Shown here piece after piece: positions 13,400 to 21,140 of a stretch of DNA of 23,631 nt. Under the pieces are notes generated by a model. The model searched no databases, was not told the DNA's origin, and saw nothing but the letters and a program-made list of their open reading frames with translations. Made by a program: the position numbers and the translations under genes. The DNA is from an uncultured Oscillospiraceae bacterium. Lineage in GTDB: Bacteria; Bacillota; Clostridia; Oscillospirales; Oscillospiraceae. The stretch covers positions 1 to 23,631 of the forward strand of contig CAJUFJ010000051.1 in the NCBI GenBank assembly GCA_910585815.1, written 5' to 3'. Every line of letters starts with the position of its first letter. Within the stretch, counting starts at the first letter, position 1.

Positions 13400-13540
13400 G
13401 GCAAAAAGGGTATGTCCTATTCGCAGATTTTATGTAGGGGCGGACATTGTCCGCCCGCGGGCGCACACTGTGCGCCCCTACAAATCGTGCCAATTCTCCT
13501 GACAGTGATAAAATGCGCGGTAGGACACTCCCGGCAAAAA
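13400..13540. mobile_element. MITE-like element, copy C, with 8-bp target duplication
   Basis: The element spans 13408-13532 (125 bp). Its ends are GGGTATGTCCTA and, inverted, GGGAGTGTCCTA, with TIR similarity continuing to ATTTTAT. The core is two hairpins (GGGCGGACATTGTCCGCCC; GGGCGCACACTGTGCGCCC) enclosed by TGTAGGGG/CCCCTACA. GGCAAAAA flanks it at 13400-13407 and 13533-13540. Non-coding, so it must be mobilised in trans. Confidence 0.85.
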
Positions 13541-13587
13541 AACCCTTTGACAAGAGGGCCTTGTGGAAGCGGAAAAGGAGGATCATC

Positions 13588-14547
13588 ATGAAAAGAAAAC
13601 TGTTTGCAATCACTTTGGCGGCCATCCTGCTGCTGGCGGGGTGCGGTGCCGGGAGCTCCGGCAGCAAAGGGGCGGAAAATTCGCCCGACTCCAGCGCCCC
13701 CAGCGGAGCATGGAGCGGCGCGGACGGCGGCTACTGGGACATGGGCGCGTCGGACTATATGCCCGCGCCCGGAGAACCTGGCGCGCCCATTGAGACGGAA
13801 AGTCAGGAGGACGGTATCTATCAAAACCCCCGGGCCAAGCTTATCCGCCGGGCGGAGATTTCCATTCAGACGGAGCAGTTTGACCAGAGCAAGGCCGCCC
13901 TGGACCAGCTGGTGGCGGAGTGTAACGGCTACTTTGAGAACTCCAGCGAATACGGTGGCAGCCGGCGGGATGTCAACGCCAGCCGCCGGGGAGAGTACAC
14001 TGTCCGGGTGCCGGCGGAGAAGTATGACCAGTTCCTGTCCCAGACCGGGGAGCTGGGCTATGTGACCAGCAAGAACGAGAGCAGCGAGGACGTGGGAGAG
14101 CGGTATTACGACACCGAGGCCCGGCTCAAGACCCAGCGCACCAAGCAGGAGCGGCTGCTGGCCCTGCTGGAGAAGGCGGAGACCATGGAGGACATCATCA
14201 CCCTGGAAAACGCCCTCAGCGACGTGGAGTATCAGATTGAGCAGTACTCCTCCGAGCTCAACCGCTACGACGCCCTGGTGGGCTTCTCCACCTTTAACAT
14301 CTATCTCAGCGAGGTGGGCCGGGTCACCCAGGAGGTAGGGGAGACTGCCTCATTGGGTCAGCGCATGGCCGCCGGCTTCCAGGCCAGCGTCCGGGGCCTG
14401 GGGGAGGGTTTCCAGAATCTGCTGATCTGGGTCTCTTACAATGTCTTCCTGGTGGCGGTTTTGGCGGCTGTGGCCGTGGTGGGTGTCTTCCTGGGAAGGC
14501 GGGAGCTGAAAAAGCGGCTGAGACAGGATAAATCAGAAAAGGAGTGA
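13588..14547 (+). CDS. DUF4349 lipoprotein with C-terminal membrane anchor
   Basis: 319 aa. Lipoprotein signal: MKRKLFAITLAAILLLAGCG, lipobox LAGC with Cys20 as the modified residue. A Ser/Gly/Pro-rich linker follows (to about residue 75), then the DUF4349 domain: KLIRRAEISIQTEQFDQSK, YTVRVPAEKYDQFLSQTGELG, the signature SSEDVGERYYDTEARLKT, and a coiled coil (RTKQERLLALLEKAETMED). Residues 285-308 form a transmembrane helix (LLIWVSYNVFLVAVLAAVAV). It should sit on the outer face of the membrane, anchored at both ends. Role unknown. Start ATG with AAAAGGAGG 7 nt upstream. Confidence 0.85.
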   Translation: MKRKLFAITLAAILLLAGCGAGSSGSKGAENSPDSSAPSGAWSGADGGYWDMGASDYMPAPGEPGAPIETESQEDGIYQNPRAKLIRRAEISIQTEQFDQSKAALDQLVAECNGYFENSSEYGGSRRDVNASRRGEYTVRVPAEKYDQFLSQTGELGYVTSKNESSEDVGERYYDTEARLKTQRTKQERLLALLEKAETMEDIITLENALSDVEYQIEQYSSELNRYDALVGFSTFNIYLSEVGRVTQEVGETASLGQRMAAGFQASVRGLGEGFQNLLIWVSYNVFLVAVLAAVAVVGVFLGRRELKKRLRQDKSEKE

Positions 14548-14605
14548 GCAAAACCGGTCAGAGGAACCGCATGGTATCACACAAAAACCCCGTTTGCAAC
14601 AAAAA

Positions 14606-14634
14606 TTATCCCCGTCCGGTTGGGACGGGGATAA
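14606..14634 (-). terminator. Terminator of the EFR1 ferredoxin gene
   Basis: 12-bp perfect stem (14606-14617 with 14623-14634, TTATCCCCGTCC). On the minus strand it is followed by TTTTTG. It lies 15 bp after the ferredoxin stop codon. Confidence 0.85.
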
Positions 14635-14649
14635 GGAACAGCGGGGGGA

Positions 14650-15462
14650 TTACAGCAGGACGGTGTTCTCCGCTCGGCGGGTGTAGTTTTGCTCCAGCAT
14701 TGCCACGTGGGAGAGGAAATCGGCGTCTTCAAAGAACTTGGCCCGGCGGGTGCACTTGCGCACACAGGCCTGGCACTTGACGCACAGGCCGGTGGCTTCC
14801 ATGGTCTCCCGGTCGATGCTGCCCATGGGGCAGGACTGGGCGCAGACGCCGCAGTGGGAACACTTGCTCCAGTCGGTGAGGGGCCTGGCCTTCAGGAATT
14901 TGGCGGGGGCGCCGTCCTCCTTCAGCGGGGTGTAGTAGGGGCCGATCTCGCTCCGGTCCAGTTCCAGAGGGGGCAGGGTGTCCCCGGACAGCTTTTCCGC
15001 CGCCCGGGCGGCAAAGTCCCTGATTTCAGCCTGGTCCGCCTCGTCGGGCCGGCCGGCGCCCACCTTGTCGGAAAAGGCGTGCCGGCCGGCGAAGCTGGCC
15101 GCCCCGGCGATTTGGAAGCCGTTGCCCTCCAGCAGCAGGACCAGCTCCCGCAGGGCCTCGTCGGGGCTCCGGTTGCCAAAGACGCAGATGGGGATTGCAG
15201 GGGTGCCGTCGCCGAAGATTTTGGCCTTGTACTCGGGCATCAGCTTATTGGGCAGACGGCCGGCGTATACCGGAGAGGCCATCACCAGCAGGTCATCCGC
15301 CTGGAAGCGGTACTCAGCCTGCCGGTTTTCCGGCTTAGTGAAGTCGATAAACTCCGGTTCCAGCCCCAGCTTTTCGGCCAGACTGCCCGCCGCCAGGCGG
15401 GCAATCTTTTCTGTGCCCCCGGTGGGGCTGAAGTAAAGGACACATATTCTTTTTATGTTCAT
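14650..15462 (-). CDS. EFR1-family flavodoxin-ferredoxin fusion
   Basis: 270 aa. Residues 1-140 are a flavodoxin fold with FMN phosphate loop YFSPTGGTEKIAR and the second loop MASPVYAGRLPN. The C-terminal part holds two 4Fe-4S clusters: CSHCGVCAQSCPMGSI and CVKCQACVRKCTRRA. Such proteins shuttle low-potential electrons in anaerobes. ATG 15462 (MNIKRICVLYF) is preferred over the upstream ATG at 15483; AGGAGG is 10 nt before it. Single-gene unit with its own promoter and terminator. Confidence 0.88.
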   Translation of the reverse strand: MNIKRICVLYFSPTGGTEKIARLAAGSLAEKLGLEPEFIDFTKPENRQAEYRFQADDLLVMASPVYAGRLPNKLMPEYKAKIFGDGTPAIPICVFGNRSPDEALRELVLLLEGNGFQIAGAASFAGRHAFSDKVGAGRPDEADQAEIRDFAARAAEKLSGDTLPPLELDRSEIGPYYTPLKEDGAPAKFLKARPLTDWSKCSHCGVCAQSCPMGSIDRETMEATGLCVKCQACVRKCTRRAKFFEDADFLSHVAMLEQNYTRRAENTVLL

Positions 15463-15495
15463 GCTCTGCGCTCCTCCTATCATGTATTTGCATGG

Positions 15496-15524
15496 ATATT
15501 AACACGGCGTCCGGCTGTTGTCAA
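15496..15524 (-). promoter_or_regulatory. EFR1 ferredoxin promoter
   Basis: Minus strand TTGACA (plus 15519-15524), 17-bp spacer, TAATAT (plus 15496-15501). Near-consensus sigma-A site 34 bp from the start codon. Confidence 0.8.
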
Positions 15525-15547
15525 CCGCGGGATACTTCTGGGACTGG

Positions 15548-15700
15548 GGGAAGCGTCCCATACGCAGATTTTATGTAGGGGCGGCCTGTGGCCGCCCGCA
15601 ATCAACCGGCACGAATCGAATCAAAGCGGGCGCCACAGGCCGCCCCTACAATTTGTGCCGATTTTCCTGACTGTGATAAAATGTGGGGCAGGACACTCCC
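15548..15700. mobile_element. MITE-like element, copy E (long core)
   Basis: Left end GGGAAGCGTCCCATACGCAG, right end CAGGACACTCCC, which are imperfect inverted repeats. The core starts TGTAGGGGCGGCC and ends GGCCGCCCCTACA, enclosing the same CCGGCACGAATCGAAT insert as copy A. I see no clear target duplication, so it is probably older than copies C and D. Confidence 0.8.
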
Positions 15701-15716
15701 CTCCATTCTGCCGGCC

Positions 15717-15745
15717 TTGCCATCCGCCCCAAAATGTGCTATATT
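15717..15745 (+). promoter_or_regulatory. Promoter of the SLH protein gene
   Basis: TTGCCA (15717-15722), 17-bp spacer, TATATT (15740-15745), 37 bp before the TTG start and just outside MITE copy E. Confidence 0.7.
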
Positions 15746-15781
15746 TAGGATATCCTTGGCAACGCAAAGGAGGAAACGATT

Positions 15782-16855
15782 TTGAAAAAGGCTATTTCGG
15801 CCCTGCTGGCTCTGGCTCTGTGCCTGGGGCTGTGTATCCCCGTTTCTGCGGCGGGGACTTTTACCGACGTGGAGGGCGGCTGGGCCGCTCCCTACATTGA
15901 GCGTGCCGCCTCCCTGGGGCTGGTCCGGGGCGTGGGGGAGGGGCGTTACGCCCCTGAAAAAGAGGTGAGCTACTGCGAATACGCCGTTATGCTGTGCGGC
16001 ATCCGCTATCAGGACGAGGCGGCCCAAGCCGCCGCCGGGAACACCGGGGCGTGGTGGCTGCCCTACTGCGTCGTAGCGGACAACCACGGGCTTTGGGACA
16101 GCACCGTCATGGCCGACCGGCAGGCGTGGGACAGCCAGAGCGGCCAGCCGGTGCCCCGTCAGAGCATGGCGCAGATGATGTACAACTACCTCCAGGCGGA
16201 GAAAAAGCAGCTGCCCAGCGAGGTGGATAAGGCGTGGGCCAGAATGGAAATCTCCGATCTGGACGCCATTACGGGCCGGAACAGGGACGCCGTTCTCACC
16301 TGCTACTCCATGAAGCTCCTCAGCGGCACCGGCGGAGGCTTTGACCCCTTCGCCACCATGAACCGGGCCCAGGCCGCCGCCACCCTGTGCTCCCTCTACG
16401 ACGCGGTAACAGACGGCGCGGACCGGCCGGCCCAGACCGGCGCCAGGCTGGCAAACGGCAAGGAAATCACCCAGGACAATGTCCGGGAGATTCTGAACGG
16501 CCTGCGGAGCACCTACCCCGAGGGGATGCCCTGGACCAACGAGAGCAACGAATATACCTCCAAAGCACTGTATATCAACGGGAAAGGCTGTTCCGCCTTT
16601 GCCTTTCTGTGCAGCGACAAGGTCTTTGGCGACCTGCCCCTCACCGCGGTGCACTCCGATTTTGACAAACTCCGGGCGGGGGACATCCTTCGGGTCCAGA
16701 ACGACACCCACACGGTGGTGGTGCTGGAGAAGCGGGCAGACAGCGTAATCGTCACCGAGGGGAATTTTGACGCGGCAATCCACTGGGACCGGGAGATCAC
16801 CCGCCGGGAGCTGGAGGAAGAAAATTTCTATGCCCGCACCCGCTATCCCTTCTGA
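15782..16855 (+). CDS. Secreted SLH protein with papain-like (NlpC/P60-type) C-terminus
   Basis: 357 aa. TTG start 8 nt after AAAGGAGG. Signal peptide MKKAISALLALALCLGLC with cleavage after VSAA. Three SLH-like repeats (residues about 25-75, 80-145, 150-210), e.g. GTFTDVEGGWAAPYIERAAS and FDPFATMNRAQAAATL, anchor it to the cell wall. Residues 245-357 look like a permuted NlpC/P60 or YiiX-type fold: GKGCSAFAFLCSD (Cys), LRAGDILRVQNDTHTVVVLE (His) and SVIVTEGNFDA. A wall-bound cysteine hydrolase is likely but the triad is inferred. Confidence 0.75.
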   Translation: MKKAISALLALALCLGLCIPVSAAGTFTDVEGGWAAPYIERAASLGLVRGVGEGRYAPEKEVSYCEYAVMLCGIRYQDEAAQAAAGNTGAWWLPYCVVADNHGLWDSTVMADRQAWDSQSGQPVPRQSMAQMMYNYLQAEKKQLPSEVDKAWARMEISDLDAITGRNRDAVLTCYSMKLLSGTGGGFDPFATMNRAQAAATLCSLYDAVTDGADRPAQTGARLANGKEITQDNVREILNGLRSTYPEGMPWTNESNEYTSKALYINGKGCSAFAFLCSDKVFGDLPLTAVHSDFDKLRAGDILRVQNDTHTVVVLEKRADSVIVTEGNFDAAIHWDREITRRELEEENFYARTRYPF

Positions 16856-16936
16856 TGTGCCCCCGGATTTCCCCGCATTTCTGACGAAATCTTTTCCCCC
16901 AGGCGGACATAATAATCAGGGACAGGGAGGGACAGC

Positions 16937-17809
16937 ATGATCTACGATATCATCATATTGGGCTCCGGCCCCGCCGGACTGGCGGCGGCGGTGGCCGCCC
17001 GGGGCCGGGACAAGAGCGTTCTGGTCGCCGGCAACCCCTGGCAGGACAGCCCCCTGGCCAGGGCGGAGCGGGTGGACAACTACCCCGGCCTCCCCGGCCG
17101 GACAGGGCTGGCCCTGCTGGAGGAATTTTACCGCCACGCCTCCGGCCTGGGCGCCGACTTCGCTGTGGGAAAGGTGCTGGCCCTGCTGGCCTGGAACGGC
17201 TTTTCCCTCACTGTGGGCAGCCAGGTCCATCAGGGAAGGGCGCTGATTCTGGCCCCGGGGGTGGTCCGGGCGGCAAAATACCCCGGCGAGGCGGAATACT
17301 TAGGCCGGGGCGTGAGCTACTGCGCCACCTGCGACGGGATGTTATACCGAAACAGACCCGTCACCGTGGTGGGTCTGGCCCCCGACGCCCCTCAGGAGGC
17401 CAACTACCTCCACAGCCTGGGCTGTCAAGTGGTCTATGTTGCCCCCCGGCAGCCCCAGGGTTTGAACGAGGCCATCCCCTATGTGAAGGCGGGGCGGCTG
17501 GCCATCCGGGGGGAGAGGACCGTCACTGGTCTGGAGGCAGACGGCGCCCTGCTGCCCTGCGCCGGGGTGTTTATCCTCCGCCGCGCGGTGGCCCCCACCG
17601 ACCTGCTGCCCGCCCTGGAGACCAAGGAGGGGGTTATCAAGGTGGACCGCCGCATGGCTGCCAGCGTCCCCGGGGTCTTCGCCGCCGGGGACTGCACCGG
17701 CGGACCCCTTCAGGTGTCCAAGGCGGTGGGCGAGGGCCACGTGGCCGCCCTGTCCGCCTGCGAATATCTGGACCTGCAGGACCGGCCCCAGGCCGCCCCT
17801 GCAAAATGA
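16937..17809 (+). CDS. Thioredoxin reductase-like flavoprotein lacking NADPH motifs
   Basis: 290 aa. FAD site IIILGSGPAGLAAAVAARG, redox pair in GVSYCATCDGMLY, and C-terminal FAD motif GVFAAGDCTGGPLQVSKAVG are intact. The pyridine-nucleotide domain reads VTVVGLAPDAPQEANYLHSL where NADPH enzymes have GGGxxA, and the following HRRxxxR region is VYVAPRQPQGL. Both NADPH determinants are gone. It may be a ferredoxin-dependent flavin thioredoxin reductase like those described in clostridia. GGGAGG precedes the ATG. trxA begins 22 bp after it, so the two form one redox pair. Confidence 0.82.
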   Translation: MIYDIIILGSGPAGLAAAVAARGRDKSVLVAGNPWQDSPLARAERVDNYPGLPGRTGLALLEEFYRHASGLGADFAVGKVLALLAWNGFSLTVGSQVHQGRALILAPGVVRAAKYPGEAEYLGRGVSYCATCDGMLYRNRPVTVVGLAPDAPQEANYLHSLGCQVVYVAPRQPQGLNEAIPYVKAGRLAIRGERTVTGLEADGALLPCAGVFILRRAVAPTDLLPALETKEGVIKVDRRMAASVPGVFAAGDCTGGPLQVSKAVGEGHVAALSACEYLDLQDRPQAAPAK

Positions 17810-17831
17810 TACAGAAGAAAGGAAGATTTTT

Positions 17832-18143
17832 ATGATTCATTTCAACAAGGAGACCTTTGAAACAGCCCTGGCCGAGGGCAAGCTGATGATGGTGGACTTC
17901 TGGGCCGAGTGGTGCGTCCCCTGCCAGATGCTGGGCCCGGTGATCGAGAGCCTGGCCGACCGGTACGAGGGCCGGGCGGTCATCGGCAAGATCAACACCG
18001 ACGAGGAGCAGGCGCTGGCCATGAGCTTCCAAATCACCGGCATTCCCACCGTTATCTTCTTCAAGGACGGCAAGGAGATCGACCGCCTGGAGGGCGTTAT
18101 GCCCCCCGACGCCTTCATCCAGGTGCTGGAGAAAAACCTGTAA
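17832..18143 (+). CDS. trxA: Thioredoxin with WCVPC active site
   Basis: 103 aa, standard thioredoxin fold: VDFWAEWCVPCQMLGPVIES (active site WCVPC instead of WCGPC), INTDEEQALAMSFQITGIPTVIFF (cis-Pro loop GIPT) and FKDGKEIDRLEG. Preceded by AAAGGAAG. Reduced by the flavoprotein immediately upstream. The Val in the CxxC loop should alter its redox potential or partner choice. Confidence 0.92.
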   Translation: MIHFNKETFETALAEGKLMMVDFWAEWCVPCQMLGPVIESLADRYEGRAVIGKINTDEEQALAMSFQITGIPTVIFFKDGKEIDRLEGVMPPDAFIQVLEKNL

Positions 18144-18150
18144 GCAAAAA

Positions 18151-18186
18151 ATCCCACTGCCTTTAAAAAGGTGGTGGGTATTTTAA
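18151..18186 (+). terminator. Terminator after trxA
   Basis: Stem ATCCCAC-TG-CCTTT / AAAGG-TG-GTGGGTAT with a TG/TG internal mismatch, followed by TTTTAA. Confidence 0.7.
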
Positions 18187-18206
18187 TGGGTCACATGCTG
18201 TCAGCT

Positions 18207-18349
18207 ATTTTTAAAGGGTGTGTCCTATTCGCAGATTTTATGTAGGGGCGGACATTGTCCGCCCGCGGGCGCACACTGTGCGCCCCTACAAATCGTGCCA
18301 ATTCTCCTGACTGTGATAAAATGCGCGGTAGGACACTCCCATTTTTAAA
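18207..18349. mobile_element. MITE-like element, copy D, with 9-bp target duplication
   Basis: 125 bp (18216-18340), almost identical to copy C. Terminal repeats GGGTGTGTCCTA and (inverted) GGGAGTGTCCTA. ATTTTTAAA is repeated exactly at 18207-18215 and 18341-18349. It inserted between the trxA terminator and the MerR promoter. Confidence 0.88.
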
Positions 18350-18356
18350 AAACCCC

Positions 18357-18387
18357 TTGACTTTGACGCAGCGTCAAGTGATAGTAT
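18357..18387 (+). promoter_or_regulatory. MerR-type promoter/operator with 19-bp spacer
   Basis: TTGACT (18357-18362), a 19-bp spacer and TAGTAT (18382-18387). The spacer holds the dyad TTGACGC-A-GCGTCAA (18363-18377). Over-long spacers with a central dyad are the hallmark of MerR-family promoters, activated by DNA twisting. Since it drives the merR gene itself, the regulator is probably autoregulated. Confidence 0.85.
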
Positions 18388-18409
18388 CCCTGACGAGGTG
18401 GTGATTCGG

Positions 18410-19168
18410 ATGGAATATACGATAAAAGAGCTGTCGCGCCTGTCGGGAGTGACCACCTGCGCTCTGCGCTGGTACGACGAAATCGGTCTGCTGACGCCCT
18501 CCGGCCGGACGGAGGGCGGTTACCGCCGCTACGGTCCGGCGGAGGTGGACCGGCTCCAGGACATCCTGTACTACCGGGCCCTCGGGGTGGAGCTGGCCCG
18601 CATCCGGGCATGTCTGGACGACCCCTCCTTTGACCGCCTGGCCGTCCTCCGGGACCACCTGTCCGCCCTGGAGGCAGAGCGGGACCGGGTCCAGGGGCTG
18701 ATTGAATCGGTCAGGGAGACCATTTTATCCACAGAAAGGAAGGAAATTATGTCAGACGAGAAGAAATTTGAGGCCCTCAAGCGGGGTGTGCTGGAGGAGT
18801 ACGGAAGGACCTATGAGACCGAGAGTCGGGAGAAGTACGGCGACGGCAAGGTGGATGCGATGCTCACCCGGCTTCAGGGCGTGACCCGGGAGCAGTACCA
18901 GACGTGGGACAGCCTGGGCCGGGAGATTCTGGAAAAGCTGTCCGCCGCCGTGGCCGCCGGGGAAGACCCGGCAGGGGAGACGGGGAAGGAGATTGCCGGC
19001 CTCCACCGCCGCTGGCTCACCGCCACCGGGGACAAGTACGACGTTTCACGCCACCGGGGCATTGCGGAGCTCTATGTCCAGGACGAGCGGTTTACCGCTT
19101 ACTACGACAGGGAGCGGCCGGGCTGCGCCCGGTTTCTCCGGGACGCGGTATGCCACTGGGTCCGGTAA
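18410..19168 (+). CDS. MerR-family regulator with TipAS drug-sensing domain
   Basis: 252 aa. Residues 1-70 are a MerR winged HTH (YTIKELSRLSGVTTCALRWY, EGGYRRYGPAEVDRLQDIL); residues 75-112 form the dimerisation coil (LRDHLSALEAERDRVQGLIE). The C-terminal half (KFEALKRGVLEEYGRTYETE, LHRRWLTATGDKYDVSRHRG, AELYVQDERFTAYYDRE) is a TipAS domain, which in TipA binds thiopeptide antibiotics. ATG 18410 is chosen over GTG 18398 because it aligns with other MerR N-termini and has GAGGTG 9 nt upstream. No target gene follows on the plus strand, so its other targets may lie outside the window. Confidence 0.85.
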   Translation: MEYTIKELSRLSGVTTCALRWYDEIGLLTPSGRTEGGYRRYGPAEVDRLQDILYYRALGVELARIRACLDDPSFDRLAVLRDHLSALEAERDRVQGLIESVRETILSTERKEIMSDEKKFEALKRGVLEEYGRTYETESREKYGDGKVDAMLTRLQGVTREQYQTWDSLGREILEKLSAAVAAGEDPAGETGKEIAGLHRRWLTATGDKYDVSRHRGIAELYVQDERFTAYYDRERPGCARFLRDAVCHWVR

Positions 19169-19176
19169 TAAGGAAG

Positions 19177-19450
19177 GGCACGGGAAATTCCCGTGCCTCA
19201 ACAAATAAAAAAGTACAACCTGAAAGAACGCGCCCAAAAGCCTTCCCCCTTTAAGGGGGAAGGTGGCACGGCGAAGCCGTGACGGATGAGGGTGCGGTGA
19301 GGTTACCGCCTCTTATCGTAAAGGACAGCTTGCCCGCCCCGCCCCCTCATCCGCCCCCTTCGGGGGCACCTTCCCCCCGGAGGGTGGAAGGCTTGCCCTG
19401 CGGGGGACGGAAGGTTTTTGGCGCTATGGGGCACGGGAAATTCCCGTGCC
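19177..19450. repeat. Twin 21-bp palindromes flanking a compound repeat
   Basis: The palindrome GGCACGGGAAA-TTCCCGTGCC occurs at 19177-19197 and, identically, at 19430-19450. The AAAAGCC-type repeat (19236-19394) lies between them. The first follows the merR stop codon and the second the stop codon of the membrane glucosyltransferase on the other strand, so both may act as terminators, although neither has a good T-run. Confidence 0.75.
19236..19394. repeat. AAAAGCC-type compound palindrome, copy 2
   Basis: Left part AAAAGCCTTCCCCCTTTAAG plus the hairpin CACGGCGAAGCCGTG and GGATGAGGG; right part CCCTCATCC, CCCCCTTCGGGGG and ending GGTGGAAGGCTT. The two halves are inverted copies, as in copy 1. 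Confidence 0.85.
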
Positions 19451-19455
19451 CGGTT

Positions 19456-21018
19456 TTATTGCGGCGGTTCGATCTCCCCCAGCTTGACCACGGCCACGCC
19501 CTCATGCATGATCACTGAGCCCGCCGCCGGCCAGCAGGGCATGTCGTAGATGAAGTCGGAGAAGTACACCGAGGCCCACTGCTCCCGGGTGAAGGGGGGC
19601 AGCCGCAGGCCGGCGCAGTATTGCAGTACGTCCCGGGCGGAGTAGTAGTACTCCAGAAGGATGTCGTCAGTGCCGATGATGGGCTCCGGGGTAGAGAAGG
19701 CGGGGACAGCCCGGCCGTACAGGCCGTCGGGGAGCAGGCCAATCAGGGCCACCGGGGTGTCCCGGTTGTAGCCCTCCAGGGCCTCCACCCGGGCGGCGAT
19801 CCGGTTGGCCAGGGCGGCGGAGTTATCATAGCGCACTTGGAGGCGGAGGTAGGAAATGTTGTTGGTGTAAAATCCGCACCACACCAGCAGGGCGCACAGG
19901 GTGAGGTTGACCCCCAGCACCCCCAGCCAGCCCGGCCTGTGACGGGTGACCAGCTCCTGCATCACCAGCTCAGCGATTTTGATGGCAAGCAGGAACACCA
20001 GCACGAAGGCGTAGAGCATGAGCTGGTGTATACCGGCACCCACGGCCAGGATAAAGACGAAATTCAGGGCCAGAGGGACCAGGGCCGCCCCGGCCGCCGC
20101 CAGCAGCAGGCGGGGGAGGTCGCGAAACAGCCCCTTCAAGACCGCCAGCCACAGCCCCATCACCACCAGAAACAGGCAGTCGGCGATCTGGACCCAGCGG
20201 TAAAAGGCATTCAGGTGGGCGGGGCGGCGGAAGTAGGTGAAGAAGTAGTCGTAGGCGTCGGGGATGTTGCCCAAAAAGGCCAGGATGTTGTCCAGACCCA
20301 TCTGATTCAGCCCCTGGTAGTCCACCAGCTCGGTGTGAGTGACCAGCAGGAGCACCTTCAACACGGCGTAGTACAGTATCAGGGAGGCCGCACAGATCCC
20401 GATATACATGAGCCCCTTCCGGATGACCCTGTCCAGCGCCTCCCCCTCCAGCAGCAGGAGGATGCAGTCAAAGAGAAACAGGCCCACGGCGTAGCACAGG
20501 AAGGCCTGATAGGTGCCGCAGGCCACCGCCATCATCACAATAGCGGCCGCCCAGCCCCAGCGGTACCGCCGGGCGCAGCAGACGGCCAGGGTGTTGAGCA
20601 GGAGGGCGAGGCAGTAGGCGTCGGCGGTAAAGAGGTAGGAGAAGATGCCGGACAGGGAGGGGAAGGTGACCAGCAGGGCGGCGGCCATGACGATGCTCCC
20701 CCGGTGGGTCAGCCGCAGAATGTGGACGGTGAGCCCGGCGGTGACGGCCAGGGCCAGAATGGAGATAAGCCCGATGACCACCGGCATCTGGAAGTAGGTG
20801 CTGAAGGAGGACAGCAGCTGAGCCGACCACCGGCCGCTGGACAGGACGTTGTTGTCGGTGAAGATGCTGTGGATGCTGTCGTGGTTGGGCAGGGTGTTGG
20901 TGAGCAGGTACAGGTGGGTGACAAAGCCCACCAGGCAGGCGGTGAAAAAGGCCAGCCGGAACCGGGCGGAGAGTTGGGGCAGCCGGAGGGCGGGCCAGGG
21001 GAAGGTGTCGTGCTCCAT
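19456..21018 (-). CDS. Multipass membrane glucosyltransferase (GtrII-like)
   Basis: 520 aa with about ten hydrophobic helices (e.g. LAFFTACLVGFVTHLYLLT, VVIGLISILALAVTAGLTV, LLAAAGAALVPLALNFVFI). The region TLPNHDSIHSIFTDNNVLSSG with an early Asp, followed by GRWSAQLLSSF, matches the pattern I know from GtrII-type proteins that add glucose from undecaprenyl-phosphate-glucose to surface polymers. The last 120 residues are extracytoplasmic. Start ATG 21018 with AAAGGAG 10 nt upstream. Single gene with its own promoter. Confidence 0.7.
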   Translation of the reverse strand: MEHDTFPWPALRLPQLSARFRLAFFTACLVGFVTHLYLLTNTLPNHDSIHSIFTDNNVLSSGRWSAQLLSSFSTYFQMPVVIGLISILALAVTAGLTVHILRLTHRGSIVMAAALLVTFPSLSGIFSYLFTADAYCLALLLNTLAVCCARRYRWGWAAAIVMMAVACGTYQAFLCYAVGLFLFDCILLLLEGEALDRVIRKGLMYIGICAASLILYYAVLKVLLLVTHTELVDYQGLNQMGLDNILAFLGNIPDAYDYFFTYFRRPAHLNAFYRWVQIADCLFLVVMGLWLAVLKGLFRDLPRLLLAAAGAALVPLALNFVFILAVGAGIHQLMLYAFVLVFLLAIKIAELVMQELVTRHRPGWLGVLGVNLTLCALLVWCGFYTNNISYLRLQVRYDNSAALANRIAARVEALEGYNRDTPVALIGLLPDGLYGRAVPAFSTPEPIIGTDDILLEYYYSARDVLQYCAGLRLPPFTREQWASVYFSDFIYDMPCWPAAGSVIMHEGVAVVKLGEIEPPQ

Positions 21019-21058
21019 GATAACAGGGCTCCTTTACAAAGTTTGTTCGCTGCCCTCC

Positions 21059-21086
21059 ATTATGACAAAAAATTGGGTAAAGTCAA
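21059..21086 (-). promoter_or_regulatory. Promoter of the glucosyltransferase
   Basis: Minus strand TTGACT (plus 21081-21086), 16-bp spacer, CATAAT (plus 21059-21064). Confidence 0.6.
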
Positions 21087-21140
21087 GGGAAAAGTGGGCG
21101 ATGTTCACGCTTATCTCCTAAATTTAAGAAAGCTGCCGCA

